Assembly (NCBI GenBank): GCA_020636045.1
Contig: JACJYP010000001.1
Span: forward strand, 604,001-668,000
Length of the DNA: 64,000 nt
Source of the DNA: Lewinellaceae bacterium
Lineage (GTDB): Bacteria; Bacteroidota; Bacteroidia; Chitinophagales; Saprospiraceae
Reading direction: 5' to 3'
Notes under the pieces: model-generated
Told to the model about the DNA's origin: nothing
Seen by the model: only the letters and a program-made list of their open reading frames with translations
The model's database searches: none
Part shown: one piece after another, positions 17,727-26,779 of the stretch
Position numbering within the stretch: the stretch's first letter is position 1
How the letters are laid out: each line of letters opens with the position of its first letter
Made by a program: the position numbers and the translations under genes

Positions 17727-17963
17727 ATGAATTATAGCGATTATATAGAGACCAACCCGAAAGTAATGATGGGTAAACCGGTCATTAAAGGCACCCGTAT
17801 CACCGTAGAACTCATCCTGGAAAAACTGTCCCGCAACGAAACCTACGAGTCTCTCCTGACGGAACACCCCCGTCTCAAGCACGAACATATCCTTGCCGCG
17901 CTCGCCTATGCCGCACAGGCGCTTAAAGGCGAAATGATCATTTCCACTCCTGCCATCGCATGA
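17727..17963 (+). CDS. DUF433 antitoxin
   Basis: 78 residues. The sequence YIETNPKVMMGKPVIKGTRITVELILEKL is the DUF433 core, a winged helix-turn-helix of the VapB-like antitoxin group. The C-terminal half (HILAALAYAAQAL) would wrap the toxin. DUF433 proteins bind their own promoter and neutralise a PIN-like partner. The stop overlaps the start of the next gene by 4 bp (ATGA), typical of a toxin-antitoxin operon. Confidence 0.88.
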   Translation: MNYSDYIETNPKVMMGKPVIKGTRITVELILEKLSRNETYESLLTEHPRLKHEHILAALAYAAQALKGEMIISTPAIA

Positions 17964-18313
17964 AATTCCTGGCGGATGAAGGGGTTGACAGGTCGCTCGT
18001 GATGATGATCCGGAAAGCCGGACACGACGTCAGTTATATTGCAGAAGACATCCAGAGCACTGATGATGAAGCAATACTGGAAATCGCCAACAGGGAGTAC
18101 CGTATCCTGATCACCAGGGACAAGGACTTTGGAGAATTGGTGTATCGAATGAAGCGAATCCATAGCGGCATTCTATTAATCCGGGCAGAAGAACTTTCGT
18201 CTACAACCCGTTCCCAAATGGTTTCCGACTTTATTACAGAAAACAGCCGTTTACTGGAAGGTAATTTTATTGTCATACAAGCCGGTGCTGCACGGCTCAG
18301 AAAACTGGGATAA
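17960..18313 (+). CDS. DUF5615 PIN-like toxin
   Basis: 117 residues. It starts MKFLADEGVDRSLVMMIRKAGHDV, the DUF5615 form of the PIN fold. Acidic positions D6 and E7, D34/D35 and the ITRDKDFGELV motif (about residue 53) would hold the catalytic metal. Partners of DUF433 in this family are predicted ribonuclease toxins; this one has not been tested. The 4-bp overlap with the antitoxin gene indicates coupled translation. The broken ROCO gene begins 24 bp downstream on the same strand. Confidence 0.86.
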   Translation: MKFLADEGVDRSLVMMIRKAGHDVSYIAEDIQSTDDEAILEIANREYRILITRDKDFGELVYRMKRIHSGILLIRAEELSSTTRSQMVSDFITENSRLLEGNFIVIQAGAARLRKLG

Positions 18314-18337
18314 ACCTTCATCTTTCAAAACCTGCGT

Positions 18338-18556
18338 ATGTCCGAACTCGCCTTAAAACTGATACGTGAAAACATTGAAAAACACCGCCGGGGGGAGGAT
18401 GCTACTTTCCTTGACCTCGGCAACTGCGGCATAACAGAGGTGCCGGAAGAGATTGGGGAGTGTGTGTGGGTGGAGAGGTTGACACTGAGCAAAGATTGGG
18501 TTGAATTTAAAGGAGATATAGGATGGATTAATAAAGTGAGCCAAAATCAACCCTAA
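18338..18556 (+). pseudogene. N-terminal fragment of a broken LRR-ROC-COR-TIR gene
   Basis: Seventy-two residues remain in frame. MSELALKLIRENIEKHRRGE, then TFLDLGNCGITEVPEEIGEC, is the normal beginning of bacterial ROCO proteins (short helix, first leucine-rich repeat). A stop at 18554 ends the frame. An apparent one-base insertion near 18554 moves the following repeats into another frame. The fragment belongs with the decayed repeats and the C-terminal ORF downstream. Confidence 0.7.
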
Positions 18557-19406
18557 TATTAATCGATCGCTTAAATATTTGAATAGGGCTAGATCGTTAA
18601 AACATTTAGTTCTGAGTAATTTGATGTAGATTGAATATCTCACATTTATCGCCACTTTCTGATCAGAACTTGGAACAATAATATTGCCAAGGGAATCAAA
18701 CAGAGATTTATCTCATATTTCATCGTTAACAAAAATTGAGCAATTAGAACTATGTTAACAGGTTTTAACTTAGTTAGCGCTAAAAAACTTAACTAACTGC
18801 AAAACATCTCCAAAGGCAAACAATATTTCTGATCTTGTTCCACTGTTAAACTTATATCGACGGTATTTAAGTTTTCTTAATACTCTGTTACAGATTTAAA
18901 CCCTTTGATGAACTTGCAATTAATAAGGCATTATTAAACTGTGGAATTTATATACGAGTTTATCGCCACTTTCAGATATGAACGAATATGTATGTTAGGT
19001 TGTTTTAATACACAGAAGTAACTGATTTGTCACCATAAGCACTTTTTTAAAAATTAAAGCCTAACCTGCCGTAATTTCAATCAGAGTTATCCCCATTTGA
19101 GTCATTAAATCAACTTAAAAAGCTTGATATCTCTGGAACATTAGTTCTGATTTGCGCCAATATGTTTGAAATCATTGAATCGCTTTAAATTTCAAATACA
19201 CAGATTTTAGATTTTGTCTCACGTTAAAAAATAATTAATACACATGGCATATTGATTTGTCACACCATATAGACTAGCCGATTTCTAAATCGATCAATGG
19301 AGAAATATTAGTTTTGGAAATACAAGTATTTCACAGACCTATCGCCTTTAATTCACCTTATTAAAAAAAAAATTCAGTTAATTGGCAGACATGGAAGAGC
19401 ATGTAG
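18557..19406 (+). pseudogene. Decayed, AT-rich leucine-rich-repeat array of the broken ROCO gene
   Basis: No long ORF exists, but repeat units are readable in all three frames: RSLKYLNRARSLKHLVLSN from 18564, ISHLSPLSDQNLE from 18637, RDLSHISSLTKIEQLEL from 18702, NNISDLVPLLNL from 18819, DLNPLMNLQ from 18893, LSPFESLNQLKKLDISGT from 19087, LKSLNRFKFQ from 19166 and DLSPLIHL from 19336. Frames change at least six times. Base composition is far more AT-rich than in the flanking genes. Either the repeats have accumulated many indels or this stretch is badly assembled. Confidence 0.75.
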
Positions 19407-19583
19407 ATATTACATTGCAATTCTTGTCAAAGACTGCCCTCTCATCATCCCACCGTTGAATTCGCCCAGGAATCGCCCCAGGCCGTCCGAGATTACTTTG
19501 AGGAACTCGGTGACGACGGTCGCAAACTCAATGAAGTCAAAGTCATTTTTCTCGGCGAAGCCTCTGCCGGCAAAACCTCGCTG

Positions 19584-21482
19584 GTGAAACGGCTGCTTGG
19601 AGAGAATTTTGATAGCAAGGAAAGCCAAACACATGGCATTCGGATTCGCAAGGTGTCTTTCAAAATGGATGATGGCGACAGCGTTACCGCCCACCTCTGG
19701 GACTTCGGAGGGCAGGAAGTGATGCACGCCACCCACCAGTTTTTCCTCTCGCAACGCAGCGTCTATGTGCTGCTGCTCAACAGCCGCAACGACGACCAGG
19801 CCGAAAAATGGCTCAAACACGCCGCGAGTTTCGGCGGCCGCTCGCCCGTGCTGGTGGTGCTGAACAAGATCGACGAAAACCCCTCTTTCCAGGTTGACAA
19901 TAAGCGACTGAAAGAAAAATACCCGCAAATCCGCGATTTTTTCCGCCTTTCTGCGAAGACCGACAAAGGCATGGGCGAATTCCGCGAAGCCTTGCGCCGT
20001 GAAATCGATCGCGCTGATACCCGCCGTACCCCTTTCCCAAAACACTGGCTGGCGGTGAAGGAGCATTTTTCCAATATGGAAGCCGACTATATCGAATCGG
20101 CGGAATACCAGCGTGTATGTGAGGAAAATGGTGTGACGCGACAATTCAGCCAGGATGTATTGCTTCAATTCCTGCACGACCTCGGCGTGGTCATCAATTT
20201 TCGCAACCTCAAAAACTTCGACACCCAAATCCTCAATCCGCTTTGGCTAACAAACGGCGTTTATCGTATTGTTAATTCCAAAATTGTAGCCGAGGATACC
20301 GGTGGACTTCTCTATGAAGATGATTTCGATGCAGTCATCAACGACCCGCGTTACAAAGAAGGAAATACAAGCGACCGGGTGTTCGAGTACCCCAAAAACA
20401 AACTCCAGTACATCGTGCGGGTGATGCAGGAGTTTGAACTTTGTTTCCAACTTGACCCGCGCACCTATGTCGTGCCGCAATTGTTGCCTGTGCAGGAGCC
20501 AGAGTTCAAGACGGAAGGCGCATTGTTACATTTCGTCATTCATTTTCCCGAATTCCTGCCTGACAGCATTTTCCCGCGGCTGATGGTGAAGTTGCACACA
20601 TTCATCGAGCGCTCGCCGGGCAACCGGGATACTCCGGGCCAACTGACGATGTGGCGCACCGGAATGGTCCTGCACAAACCCAACATTTTCAAAGCTCTGG
20701 CACGGGTACGCTGGGACAAAGAGGACCAGAAAATTCTCGTTGATGTATGCGGCGAAGAACGGCGGCGCTTCCTGAGTTTTATTCGCGAAACGGTCAAAGA
20801 GATCGTTGATGATTTTACCAATCTGGAGTTCGACGAACTCGTGCCTATCCCCGAAAGCAAGGATACGGAGGAATACGATTACCTCGTAGAAGCCGAAAAA
20901 GCGGGAGAAAAAGAGGTTTTTGTCAAATCCCTAAAAAAGCGGGTATCTATTGCTGACCTGTTGGACGGCGTGGAAGAACCCGCTATGCGCGACGAGGTGG
21001 AGCAATTGCCCGTGAAGGCTTTTGTTTCATATGCGCACAAGGATCTGGAATACCTGAAAGAACTTAGGACTGCGCTTTCCCCGCTGATGCGCCTGCAAAA
21101 ACTTCAGATTTGGGACGACCGCGATATCGATGCGGGCGACGAATGGGAAAAGGTCATCTTCCAGCAACTGGAGGAATCAGACATCGTATTGTGCCTGGTC
21201 AGCGCCGACTTTGTGGCATCTGACTTCTGTTATAAAGAGGAGTTCAGCAAGGCGCTGGAGGCGCATCGCAATGGTGAAAAAACCATCATTCCCGTCATGC
21301 TGCGCAAAACCGACTGGCAGGATTTGCCTTTGGCAGAAATTCAGGGCGCGCCGGGAGAGTGGATCACCTCGGCGCAAAATAAAGACGAAGCCTGGACAAA
21401 GGTATCTGAAGCGCTGCGCCCGGCGCTTGCCAGGGCCAAACAACGCAAAAAGGTATTGCTGGAAAAAAGACGAGGCCTGTAA
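19584..21482 (+). CDS. C-terminal ROC-COR-TIR part of the broken ROCO protein
   Basis: The ORF opens at a GTG inside the GTPase P-loop. The frame is open back to 19407 and contains LNEVKVIFLGEASAGKTSLV, so the given start is nominal. Following the GTG: rest of the ROC GTPase with switch motif LWDFGGQE (about residue 35) and VLNKID (about 93), COR domain (about 150-440), and a TIR domain from about residue 477 (FVSYAHKD, WDDRDIDAGDEW, YKEEFSKAL with the usual catalytic-glutamate region). TIR domains of this kind can hydrolyse NAD+. Without a usable start or intact LRR region it is probably not made as a full protein. A perfect 23-bp hairpin overlaps its stop. Confidence 0.75.
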   Translation: MKRLLGENFDSKESQTHGIRIRKVSFKMDDGDSVTAHLWDFGGQEVMHATHQFFLSQRSVYVLLLNSRNDDQAEKWLKHAASFGGRSPVLVVLNKIDENPSFQVDNKRLKEKYPQIRDFFRLSAKTDKGMGEFREALRREIDRADTRRTPFPKHWLAVKEHFSNMEADYIESAEYQRVCEENGVTRQFSQDVLLQFLHDLGVVINFRNLKNFDTQILNPLWLTNGVYRIVNSKIVAEDTGGLLYEDDFDAVINDPRYKEGNTSDRVFEYPKNKLQYIVRVMQEFELCFQLDPRTYVVPQLLPVQEPEFKTEGALLHFVIHFPEFLPDSIFPRLMVKLHTFIERSPGNRDTPGQLTMWRTGMVLHKPNIFKALARVRWDKEDQKILVDVCGEERRRFLSFIRETVKEIVDDFTNLEFDELVPIPESKDTEEYDYLVEAEKAGEKEVFVKSLKKRVSIADLLDGVEEPAMRDEVEQLPVKAFVSYAHKDLEYLKELRTALSPLMRLQKLQIWDDRDIDAGDEWEKVIFQQLEESDIVLCLVSADFVASDFCYKEEFSKALEAHRNGEKTIIPVMLRKTDWQDLPLAEIQGAPGEWITSAQNKDEAWTKVSEALRPALARAKQRKKVLLEKRRGL

Positions 21483-21538
21483 CGCCAATCTCTGGTTGGC
21501 CCGCCCCGTGAGTGAGCCAACCAGAGATTGGCGTTACA
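21478..21538. terminator. 23-bp perfect inverted repeat between convergent genes
   Basis: Arms at 21478-21500 and 21516-21538 are exactly complementary (start tgtaacgccaatctctggtt) around a 15-nt loop. The stop codons of both convergent genes, TAA at 21480-21482 and TAA at 21534-21536 on the minus strand, lie inside the arms. There is no long T run, so it may act as a bidirectional terminator or mRNA-stabilising hairpin rather than a classical intrinsic terminator. Confidence 0.6.
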
Positions 21539-22646
21539 TATCGTATGTCAGTTCCACCACATCCGTCTCGGGATGGCTCTGGCAGGTGAGGATGTATCCT
21601 GCTTTTACTTCTTCATCGTCGAGGGCGTAGCAGGCATCCATGTGTACTTTCCCGCTGATGATCTTTGCCATGCAGGTGGAGCAGGCGCCCGCGGTGCAGG
21701 AATAGGGCGGATCGAAACGCTCTTTTACCAGCACATCGAGGATGGTGGCGCCGGGCGGTACGGGCAGTTCGATGCGTTTGCCCTGCAGGTGCACGATCAC
21801 GCGTTTTTCCCCTTCGCCGCCGATAGATGCCTGGAACTCACCGAGCGTGTGGTTGGGATTGACAAAATGCTCGGTGTGTACCTGTTTGGCCTGTATGCCG
21901 CGCCCGAGCAGGGTACTTTTTACTGTGTCGGTCATATTGCCGGGCCCGCAGATGAAGTAGACACAATCGTCTTCGGGGCCTTGGGGGAAGTTCTCGTCGA
22001 GGAATTCGCCGACCATTTTCGGGTTGATGCGGCCCGTTTTGCCTTTCCAGTTGAAGGTTGATTTTTTGAAAATGCTCATCAGGCCGCCGCTGCCGGAGGC
22101 TTTGGTCGGCTGGCTGATCACGTGCTCTACGTGCAGTTGTCCGGTATAGCGTTCGGAAAGGGCATCCAGTTCGTCGCGGAAGATGATCTCCGATTCGTTG
22201 CGGCTGCCGTAGAGCAGGAAAATGGCGCTCATCGGCTCGGATTCGAGCGTGGTTTTGAGGATCGACATCAGCGGGGTGATGCCGCTGCCGGCGCCGAACA
22301 TATAATACGTGTGACGTTTGTCGGGGTCGGGTGCGCCGTGAAAACGGCCGTCCGGCGCGGCGATCTCGAGGGTATCGCCGACCTTCACGGAGTCGTGCAG
22401 GTAAGTGGACACCTGGCCGCCGCGCACTTTTTTTACCGTCACGGCCAGCCTTTTTTCAAGCGGGCTGGACGACATCGAATACGAGCGTCGCAACTCATGC
22501 CCGTCCAACTGGATGCGGACGGTAATATGCTGCCCTTCGCGGTATGCGAATGTTTCGCGCAGGGTTTCCGGTATATCAAATTCAAGCGTAACCGTATCGG
22601 AGGTTTCCGGCGTGACCCGGCTGATATTAAGCGCGTGAAAATCCAT
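21534..22646 (-). CDS. Ferredoxin-NADP+ reductase-like protein with C-terminal 2Fe-2S domain (PaaE/HmpX type)
   Basis: 370 residues. The FAD-binding barrel has RRSYSMSSSP (about residue 54). The NAD(P)-binding domain has FGAGSGITPLMSIL (about 116) and FICGPGNMTD (about 230). A plant-type ferredoxin follows, with CTAGACSTC plus a distal cysteine (GYILTC). This domain order is that of the phenylacetyl-CoA epoxidase reductase PaaE and related oxygenase reductases, which pass electrons from NADPH to a di-iron enzyme. No paaABCD genes are nearby. An insertion (KASGSGGLMSIFKKSTFNW) between the domains is typical of Bacteroidota members. A perfect -7 box lies 55 bp upstream. Confidence 0.88.
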   Translation of the reverse strand: MDFHALNISRVTPETSDTVTLEFDIPETLRETFAYREGQHITVRIQLDGHELRRSYSMSSSPLEKRLAVTVKKVRGGQVSTYLHDSVKVGDTLEIAAPDGRFHGAPDPDKRHTYYMFGAGSGITPLMSILKTTLESEPMSAIFLLYGSRNESEIIFRDELDALSERYTGQLHVEHVISQPTKASGSGGLMSIFKKSTFNWKGKTGRINPKMVGEFLDENFPQGPEDDCVYFICGPGNMTDTVKSTLLGRGIQAKQVHTEHFVNPNHTLGEFQASIGGEGEKRVIVHLQGKRIELPVPPGATILDVLVKERFDPPYSCTAGACSTCMAKIISGKVHMDACYALDDEEVKAGYILTCQSHPETDVVELTYDM

Positions 22647-22701
22647 GTCTGCTTTTTATTGTCATCGTCATGCCCCGCGGGCGAAACCGGGGAGCGGCGG
22701 G

Positions 22702-22709
22702 CAAAGGTA
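22702..22709 (-). promoter_or_regulatory. -7 box of the 2Fe-2S reductase gene
   Basis: The minus strand reads TACCTTTG, a perfect TAnnTTTG element. Transcription would start near 22696, leaving about 50 nt of leader before the ATG at 22646. No good -33 was found. Confidence 0.55.
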
Positions 22710-22739
22710 CATTGAAATGCAGAAGCGGCAGAGCGGGTA

Positions 22740-24191
22740 TTACATTCCTCCCAGGCAAACGTATTTTACTTCCAGGAACTCTTCCAGCCCGTACTTCGAG
22801 CCTTCGCGGCCGATGCCGCTTTCCTTGACGCCGCCGAAAGGCGCTACGGTGGTGGCCACCAGCCCTGTATTGACCCCTACCATGCCGTATTCCAGTACTT
22901 CGGCTACGCGGAACACGCGTCCGATGTCGCGCCCGTAAAAATAGGCGGCCAGACCGTAGGGGGTGTCGTTGGCCATTTCGATGACCGCTTCTTCCGTTTC
23001 AAAGCGCGTAACCGGCGCTACCGGTCCGAATATCTCCTCGTGCATGATATTCATGCCGCGGTCCACTTCGGCGAGCACCGTAGGCTCGTAAAACGTGCCC
23101 TGCATGGCATGACCGCCGGTCAGCACGCGCGCGCCTTTCTGCGAGGCGTCGCCGACGAGGCGCGTGACTTTTTCCAGCGCTTCCCGGTTGATCAGCGGAC
23201 CGATATTCACGCCCTGATCGGTGCCGGGGCCCACCTTTTGCTGCTGCACGGCAACGATGAATTTTTCCAGAAAAGCGTCGTACACGCCGCTTTGCACAAA
23301 AAGGCGGTTGGCGCACACGCAGGTTTGCCCCGCGTTGCGGTACTTGGAGGCAATGGCGCCTTCTACGGCGGCATCGAGATCGGCATCGTCGAATACGATG
23401 AAGGGCGCGTTGCCGCCGAGTTCGAGCGATATCTTTTTGACGGTGTCGGCGCACTGGCGCATGAGGAGTTTGCCGACCTCCGTGCTGCCGGTAAAGGAAA
23501 GTTTTCGCACGACGGGGCTGTCCGTCAGGGTATGGCCGATCGCGGCAGCATCCAGGCCGGTGACGAAATTCAGCACGCCCGGCGGGAACCCTGCGCGCAG
23601 CGCCAGTTCGGCCAGCGCGAGCGCCGAGAGCGGCGTTTCTTCAGAAGGTTTGCAGACCACCGTGCAGCCCGCAGCCAGCGCCGGCGCCACTTTGCGCGTG
23701 ATCATGGCGTTGGGGAAATTCCAGGGCGTGATGGCCGCTACCACGCCTACGGGTTGTTTGCTTACCAGCAGGCGCACACCGGGCTGGTGGGGCGGTATGA
23801 TGTCGCCGTAGGCGCGTTTGCCTTCTTCGGCAAACCACTCGATGAAAGATGCCCCGTATCGCACTTCCCCGCGCGCCTCGGCGAGGGGCTTGCCCTGTTC
23901 GAGGGTCATCAGCAGGCCGAGGTCGTCGGCGTGCTCGATGATGAGGTCGTTCCAGCGGCGCAGGATCTTTGCGCGCGAAGTGGCGGTTTTGGCGCGCCAG
24001 CCGGGCAGGGCGGCTTCTGCAGCGGCAATGGCCCTGCCGGTTTCGGCAGCGCTGCAGTCAGCCACCTCGGCGAGCACCTCGCCGGTGGCGGGATTGCTGA
24101 CCGGGAAGCGCGATCCGGAATCGGCATCTACCCATTCGTTGTTGATAAAGGCGTGGCGTTGGAGCAGGGAAGCATCTTTCAGGAAGGACAT
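22740..24191 (-). CDS. gabD: Succinate-semialdehyde dehydrogenase family protein
   Basis: 483 residues of the aldehyde dehydrogenase fold. ITPWNFPNAMITRKVAPALAAG (about residue 145), the general base glutamate in LELGGNAPFIVF (about 255) and the catalytic cysteine in NAGQTCVCANRLF (about 288) are present. The FPxxM-to-GVNTGLVATTVAPFGGVKESG C-terminal segment fits the GabD subgroup. It oxidises succinate semialdehyde to succinate with NAD(P)+; glutarate semialdehyde is an alternative substrate. Start ATG at 24191. It is probably transcribed alone from the box at 24265-24272. Confidence 0.88.
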   Translation of the reverse strand: MSFLKDASLLQRHAFINNEWVDADSGSRFPVSNPATGEVLAEVADCSAAETGRAIAAAEAALPGWRAKTATSRAKILRRWNDLIIEHADDLGLLMTLEQGKPLAEARGEVRYGASFIEWFAEEGKRAYGDIIPPHQPGVRLLVSKQPVGVVAAITPWNFPNAMITRKVAPALAAGCTVVCKPSEETPLSALALAELALRAGFPPGVLNFVTGLDAAAIGHTLTDSPVVRKLSFTGSTEVGKLLMRQCADTVKKISLELGGNAPFIVFDDADLDAAVEGAIASKYRNAGQTCVCANRLFVQSGVYDAFLEKFIVAVQQQKVGPGTDQGVNIGPLINREALEKVTRLVGDASQKGARVLTGGHAMQGTFYEPTVLAEVDRGMNIMHEEIFGPVAPVTRFETEEAVIEMANDTPYGLAAYFYGRDIGRVFRVAEVLEYGMVGVNTGLVATTVAPFGGVKESGIGREGSKYGLEEFLEVKYVCLGGM

Positions 24192-24264
24192 GCGGGCGGA
24201 GATTTTTAAAAGGCCGGTTTTAACGGCGCGTATTTTTATAGACCGGCATCCGGGCCGGAGGCAG

Positions 24265-24272
24265 CAAAATTA
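24265..24272 (-). promoter_or_regulatory. -7 box of gabD
   Basis: Minus-strand TAATTTTG matches TAnnTTTG and lies about 75 bp upstream of the gabD start. The divergent TonB-receptor gene starts 150 bp to the right. No -33 was recognised. Confidence 0.45.
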
Positions 24273-24421
24273 TCAATGTCGCAGGATTCCGGCTGAATCC
24301 GCGGTAAAATTGATGGCCGTAGCTGTTAAACCGTTTTGCTGCCGAAAAGTTATGAACCGGCACAACTTCACTGCCCTGCACAAAAAATGTCTACTTTTCG
24401 CGTCGAACAACCACCTGAATC

Positions 24422-26773
24422 GTGAGACATTATCTGTTTGCCGTTTTCCTGCTTTCCATTCGCGTATTGTTTGCCCAAAACGACTCTACCCTCCTGCTGG
24501 CCCCCGAACACCTCGGTTACGAGGACATTGCCACGCGCGACGCCGACCTGGAAAAATCGATGGTCGTTTCGGGAACGAGATCGCTGGAAGAGGTAGACCA
24601 GCTGCCTTTTACAGTGTGGGTGGTGACTGCGGAAGACATCCTGCGCAACGGCTTCGTGACGCTGGGTGACGTGCTGCGCGCAGCGCCGGGTGTGCGGGTG
24701 TCGCAACCCGGCAATGCGCTGGAAGGCGAAACTTTTTTGATGCGGGGTTTGTCGGGCAATAAGTACGTGAAAGTGCTGATCAACGACATGCCGGTAAAGC
24801 CCGGCACTGCGTTGGGCATGCCGATCGGCGCCCAGTTGCCCATTCGTCAGGCCGAGCGGATCGAAGTGATCTACGGCCCTGCTTCTTCGATCTACGGTAC
24901 AGATGCCTGCGCAGGGGTGGTCAACATTATTCTCAAGGAAACGGAGCGTCCGATCTTCACGCAGGCGGACCTGGCATTTGGAAATCTGGGGTACAACAGC
25001 CTCGACCTGATGCTGGGCGGCAAACTGGGAAAAGACAAAAATGTATTTCGCTTCAGCCTGTACGGCAGCAACACGATCCGGGAACGAACGGATATTTTTT
25101 ACGACCCCAACCTGTTCAACGTCAACCATTACCTTCCGTTCGGCCTGGATACCATGCTCTATCTCGACAACCGGAATTACCGGGCCAATCAGCCGCCCAG
25201 CGACAGCTTTCCCAAAGTAGCGGCCATCCCGCATGAAAGCCGCCTGCTGGGCATCAACCTCAACTGGCGCGGCGTTCACCTGACTTACAACCGCATGGCG
25301 CGATTCGATCATATGGCGCTGGGCATCAGCCCCCTGGCCGTTTCCTATGCCAACCCGTCGAACCGCCTTGCGGAATATATGGAGACCTATGCGCTTCGCT
25401 TTAGCCGGAAAAGGCCCAAGTGGGTCACGCACAATACCATTTCCGCCATTCGCTATCGCATCGACAATACCTCTACTACCACCTATGTGTTCGACAAACT
25501 GAGCGCCGCCACTTACCGCGCCATCGCCGCGAATTCGGGTATGCTCAGCGATTCGCAGCGGACAAATATCCTGCGCAACATCTATCGGGAACTGGCCTCC
25601 AATGAGCGATACACCGTGGGGAACGGAATAGATCTTCGTTTCGAGTCGCTGTTAAATGCCTCCCTGAGCAGCCGTATTTTTCTCGATGCAGGTGTGATGG
25701 TAAATACGAGTGCGGGGACGCCGGCGCTCAGCCACTACGAAATACCCATAGATATTCGCGTTGACGGCACGACATCACCCAATGTCGTGATGCCTTACGA
25801 CCCCAGCCTGGGCAGCGACCTGGTGGGCAACTTGTTTGCGCAGCTCGTGTGGAAGGGAAAGCGCCTGTACGTGATCGGCTGCGGCTCGGTCAATTACTCC
25901 GTGAATTACGGATTCGTGCCCCTGCCGCGTATCGGCATGCAATACCGCCTGGACAGTACCTGGTCCGTTCGGGCAAACTATTCCACGGGTATTCGAAGGC
26001 CGTCCCTGTTCGCCCGCGGTAATACGTATTACATCATTGACCTCAACGATCCCATCATCAGTGTTTCGCCCAGCCGGGCCGACGCGACGGAAAAAATAAA
26101 TGCCTGGGAAGCAGGGCTTCGATATTCAAACCGCAATGTACGGGCGGAGGGTATTTTCTTTTCAGAGAAAGTATATCGCATGCTGCGCCCCGGTGCATTC
26201 GATCAGGAACCCGGTATCGTAGCGCCCTGGCGGTACGGCTGGGACAACGCACCGGGGCTGTCCATGACGATGTGGGGCCTGCAGGGACTGGTCGGCATTA
26301 CCAACCAGGAAGTCGATATCCGGGGGAGCCGGAAAAGGACCCGCATTACCGGGCGCACCGAACTCTTTATGCAGTATACCCGCGGGAAGGAATGGCTGGG
26401 CGAGGAGCGTCGGCTGATCGATGACGTGTTCAATGCGCCGCGCTGGCAGTTTCAGTTCCGCACATTTTTTACGGTGAACAAACTTGAAATGATGCTGGCC
26501 TCCAACCGGCAAACGTCGGTGCTGAGTAAAAGCATCATCTACCGCGACGATTACGAACGGAAAGTCGTGCAGGAACGCTACCCCGTGTTCCGCTCCTGGG
26601 ACCTGATGCTCCGCCTGTACCTCAGCAACCACTTCCTGCTTTATTTTAACATGCAAAATGTTTTCAACAAGCATTATTCTGGCCTCGATGCGACCGGCAC
26701 TCCGGACGATCTGCTGTTCAATCCGCAACAGGGAAGGCTGATCCGTTTCGGGATCAATTACAATATGAACTGA
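24422..26773 (+). CDS. TonB-dependent outer-membrane receptor
   Basis: 783 residues. The GTG at 24422 is the only start that gives a signal peptide (RHYLFAVFLLSIRVLFAQ). The plug domain runs from about residue 45 to 165 (EDILRNGFVTLGDVLRAAPG, FLMRGLSGNKYVKVLINDMP, RIEVIYGPASSIYGTDACAG). The rest is a 22-strand barrel ending in a TonB-receptor-like strand IRFGINYNMN. No CarboxypepD-like domain or SusD partner is attached. This favours uptake of a metal complex or cobalamin-like ligand over glycans, but the substrate is unknown. It converges on the GH3 gene with a 6-bp gap. Confidence 0.9.
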   Translation: MRHYLFAVFLLSIRVLFAQNDSTLLLAPEHLGYEDIATRDADLEKSMVVSGTRSLEEVDQLPFTVWVVTAEDILRNGFVTLGDVLRAAPGVRVSQPGNALEGETFLMRGLSGNKYVKVLINDMPVKPGTALGMPIGAQLPIRQAERIEVIYGPASSIYGTDACAGVVNIILKETERPIFTQADLAFGNLGYNSLDLMLGGKLGKDKNVFRFSLYGSNTIRERTDIFYDPNLFNVNHYLPFGLDTMLYLDNRNYRANQPPSDSFPKVAAIPHESRLLGINLNWRGVHLTYNRMARFDHMALGISPLAVSYANPSNRLAEYMETYALRFSRKRPKWVTHNTISAIRYRIDNTSTTTYVFDKLSAATYRAIAANSGMLSDSQRTNILRNIYRELASNERYTVGNGIDLRFESLLNASLSSRIFLDAGVMVNTSAGTPALSHYEIPIDIRVDGTTSPNVVMPYDPSLGSDLVGNLFAQLVWKGKRLYVIGCGSVNYSVNYGFVPLPRIGMQYRLDSTWSVRANYSTGIRRPSLFARGNTYYIIDLNDPIISVSPSRADATEKINAWEAGLRYSNRNVRAEGIFFSEKVYRMLRPGAFDQEPGIVAPWRYGWDNAPGLSMTMWGLQGLVGITNQEVDIRGSRKRTRITGRTELFMQYTRGKEWLGEERRLIDDVFNAPRWQFQFRTFFTVNKLEMMLASNRQTSVLSKSIIYRDDYERKVVQERYPVFRSWDLMLRLYLSNHFLLYFNMQNVFNKHYSGLDATGTPDDLLFNPQQGRLIRFGINYNMN

Positions 26774-26779
26774 AAAAAC

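Noticed and set aside
18557..19406. CRISPR-like or satellite repeat array
   Set aside because: Recurring pieces translate as degenerate leucine-rich repeats (DLSPL, LKSL, LDIS) and are not equal-length direct repeats with unique spacers.
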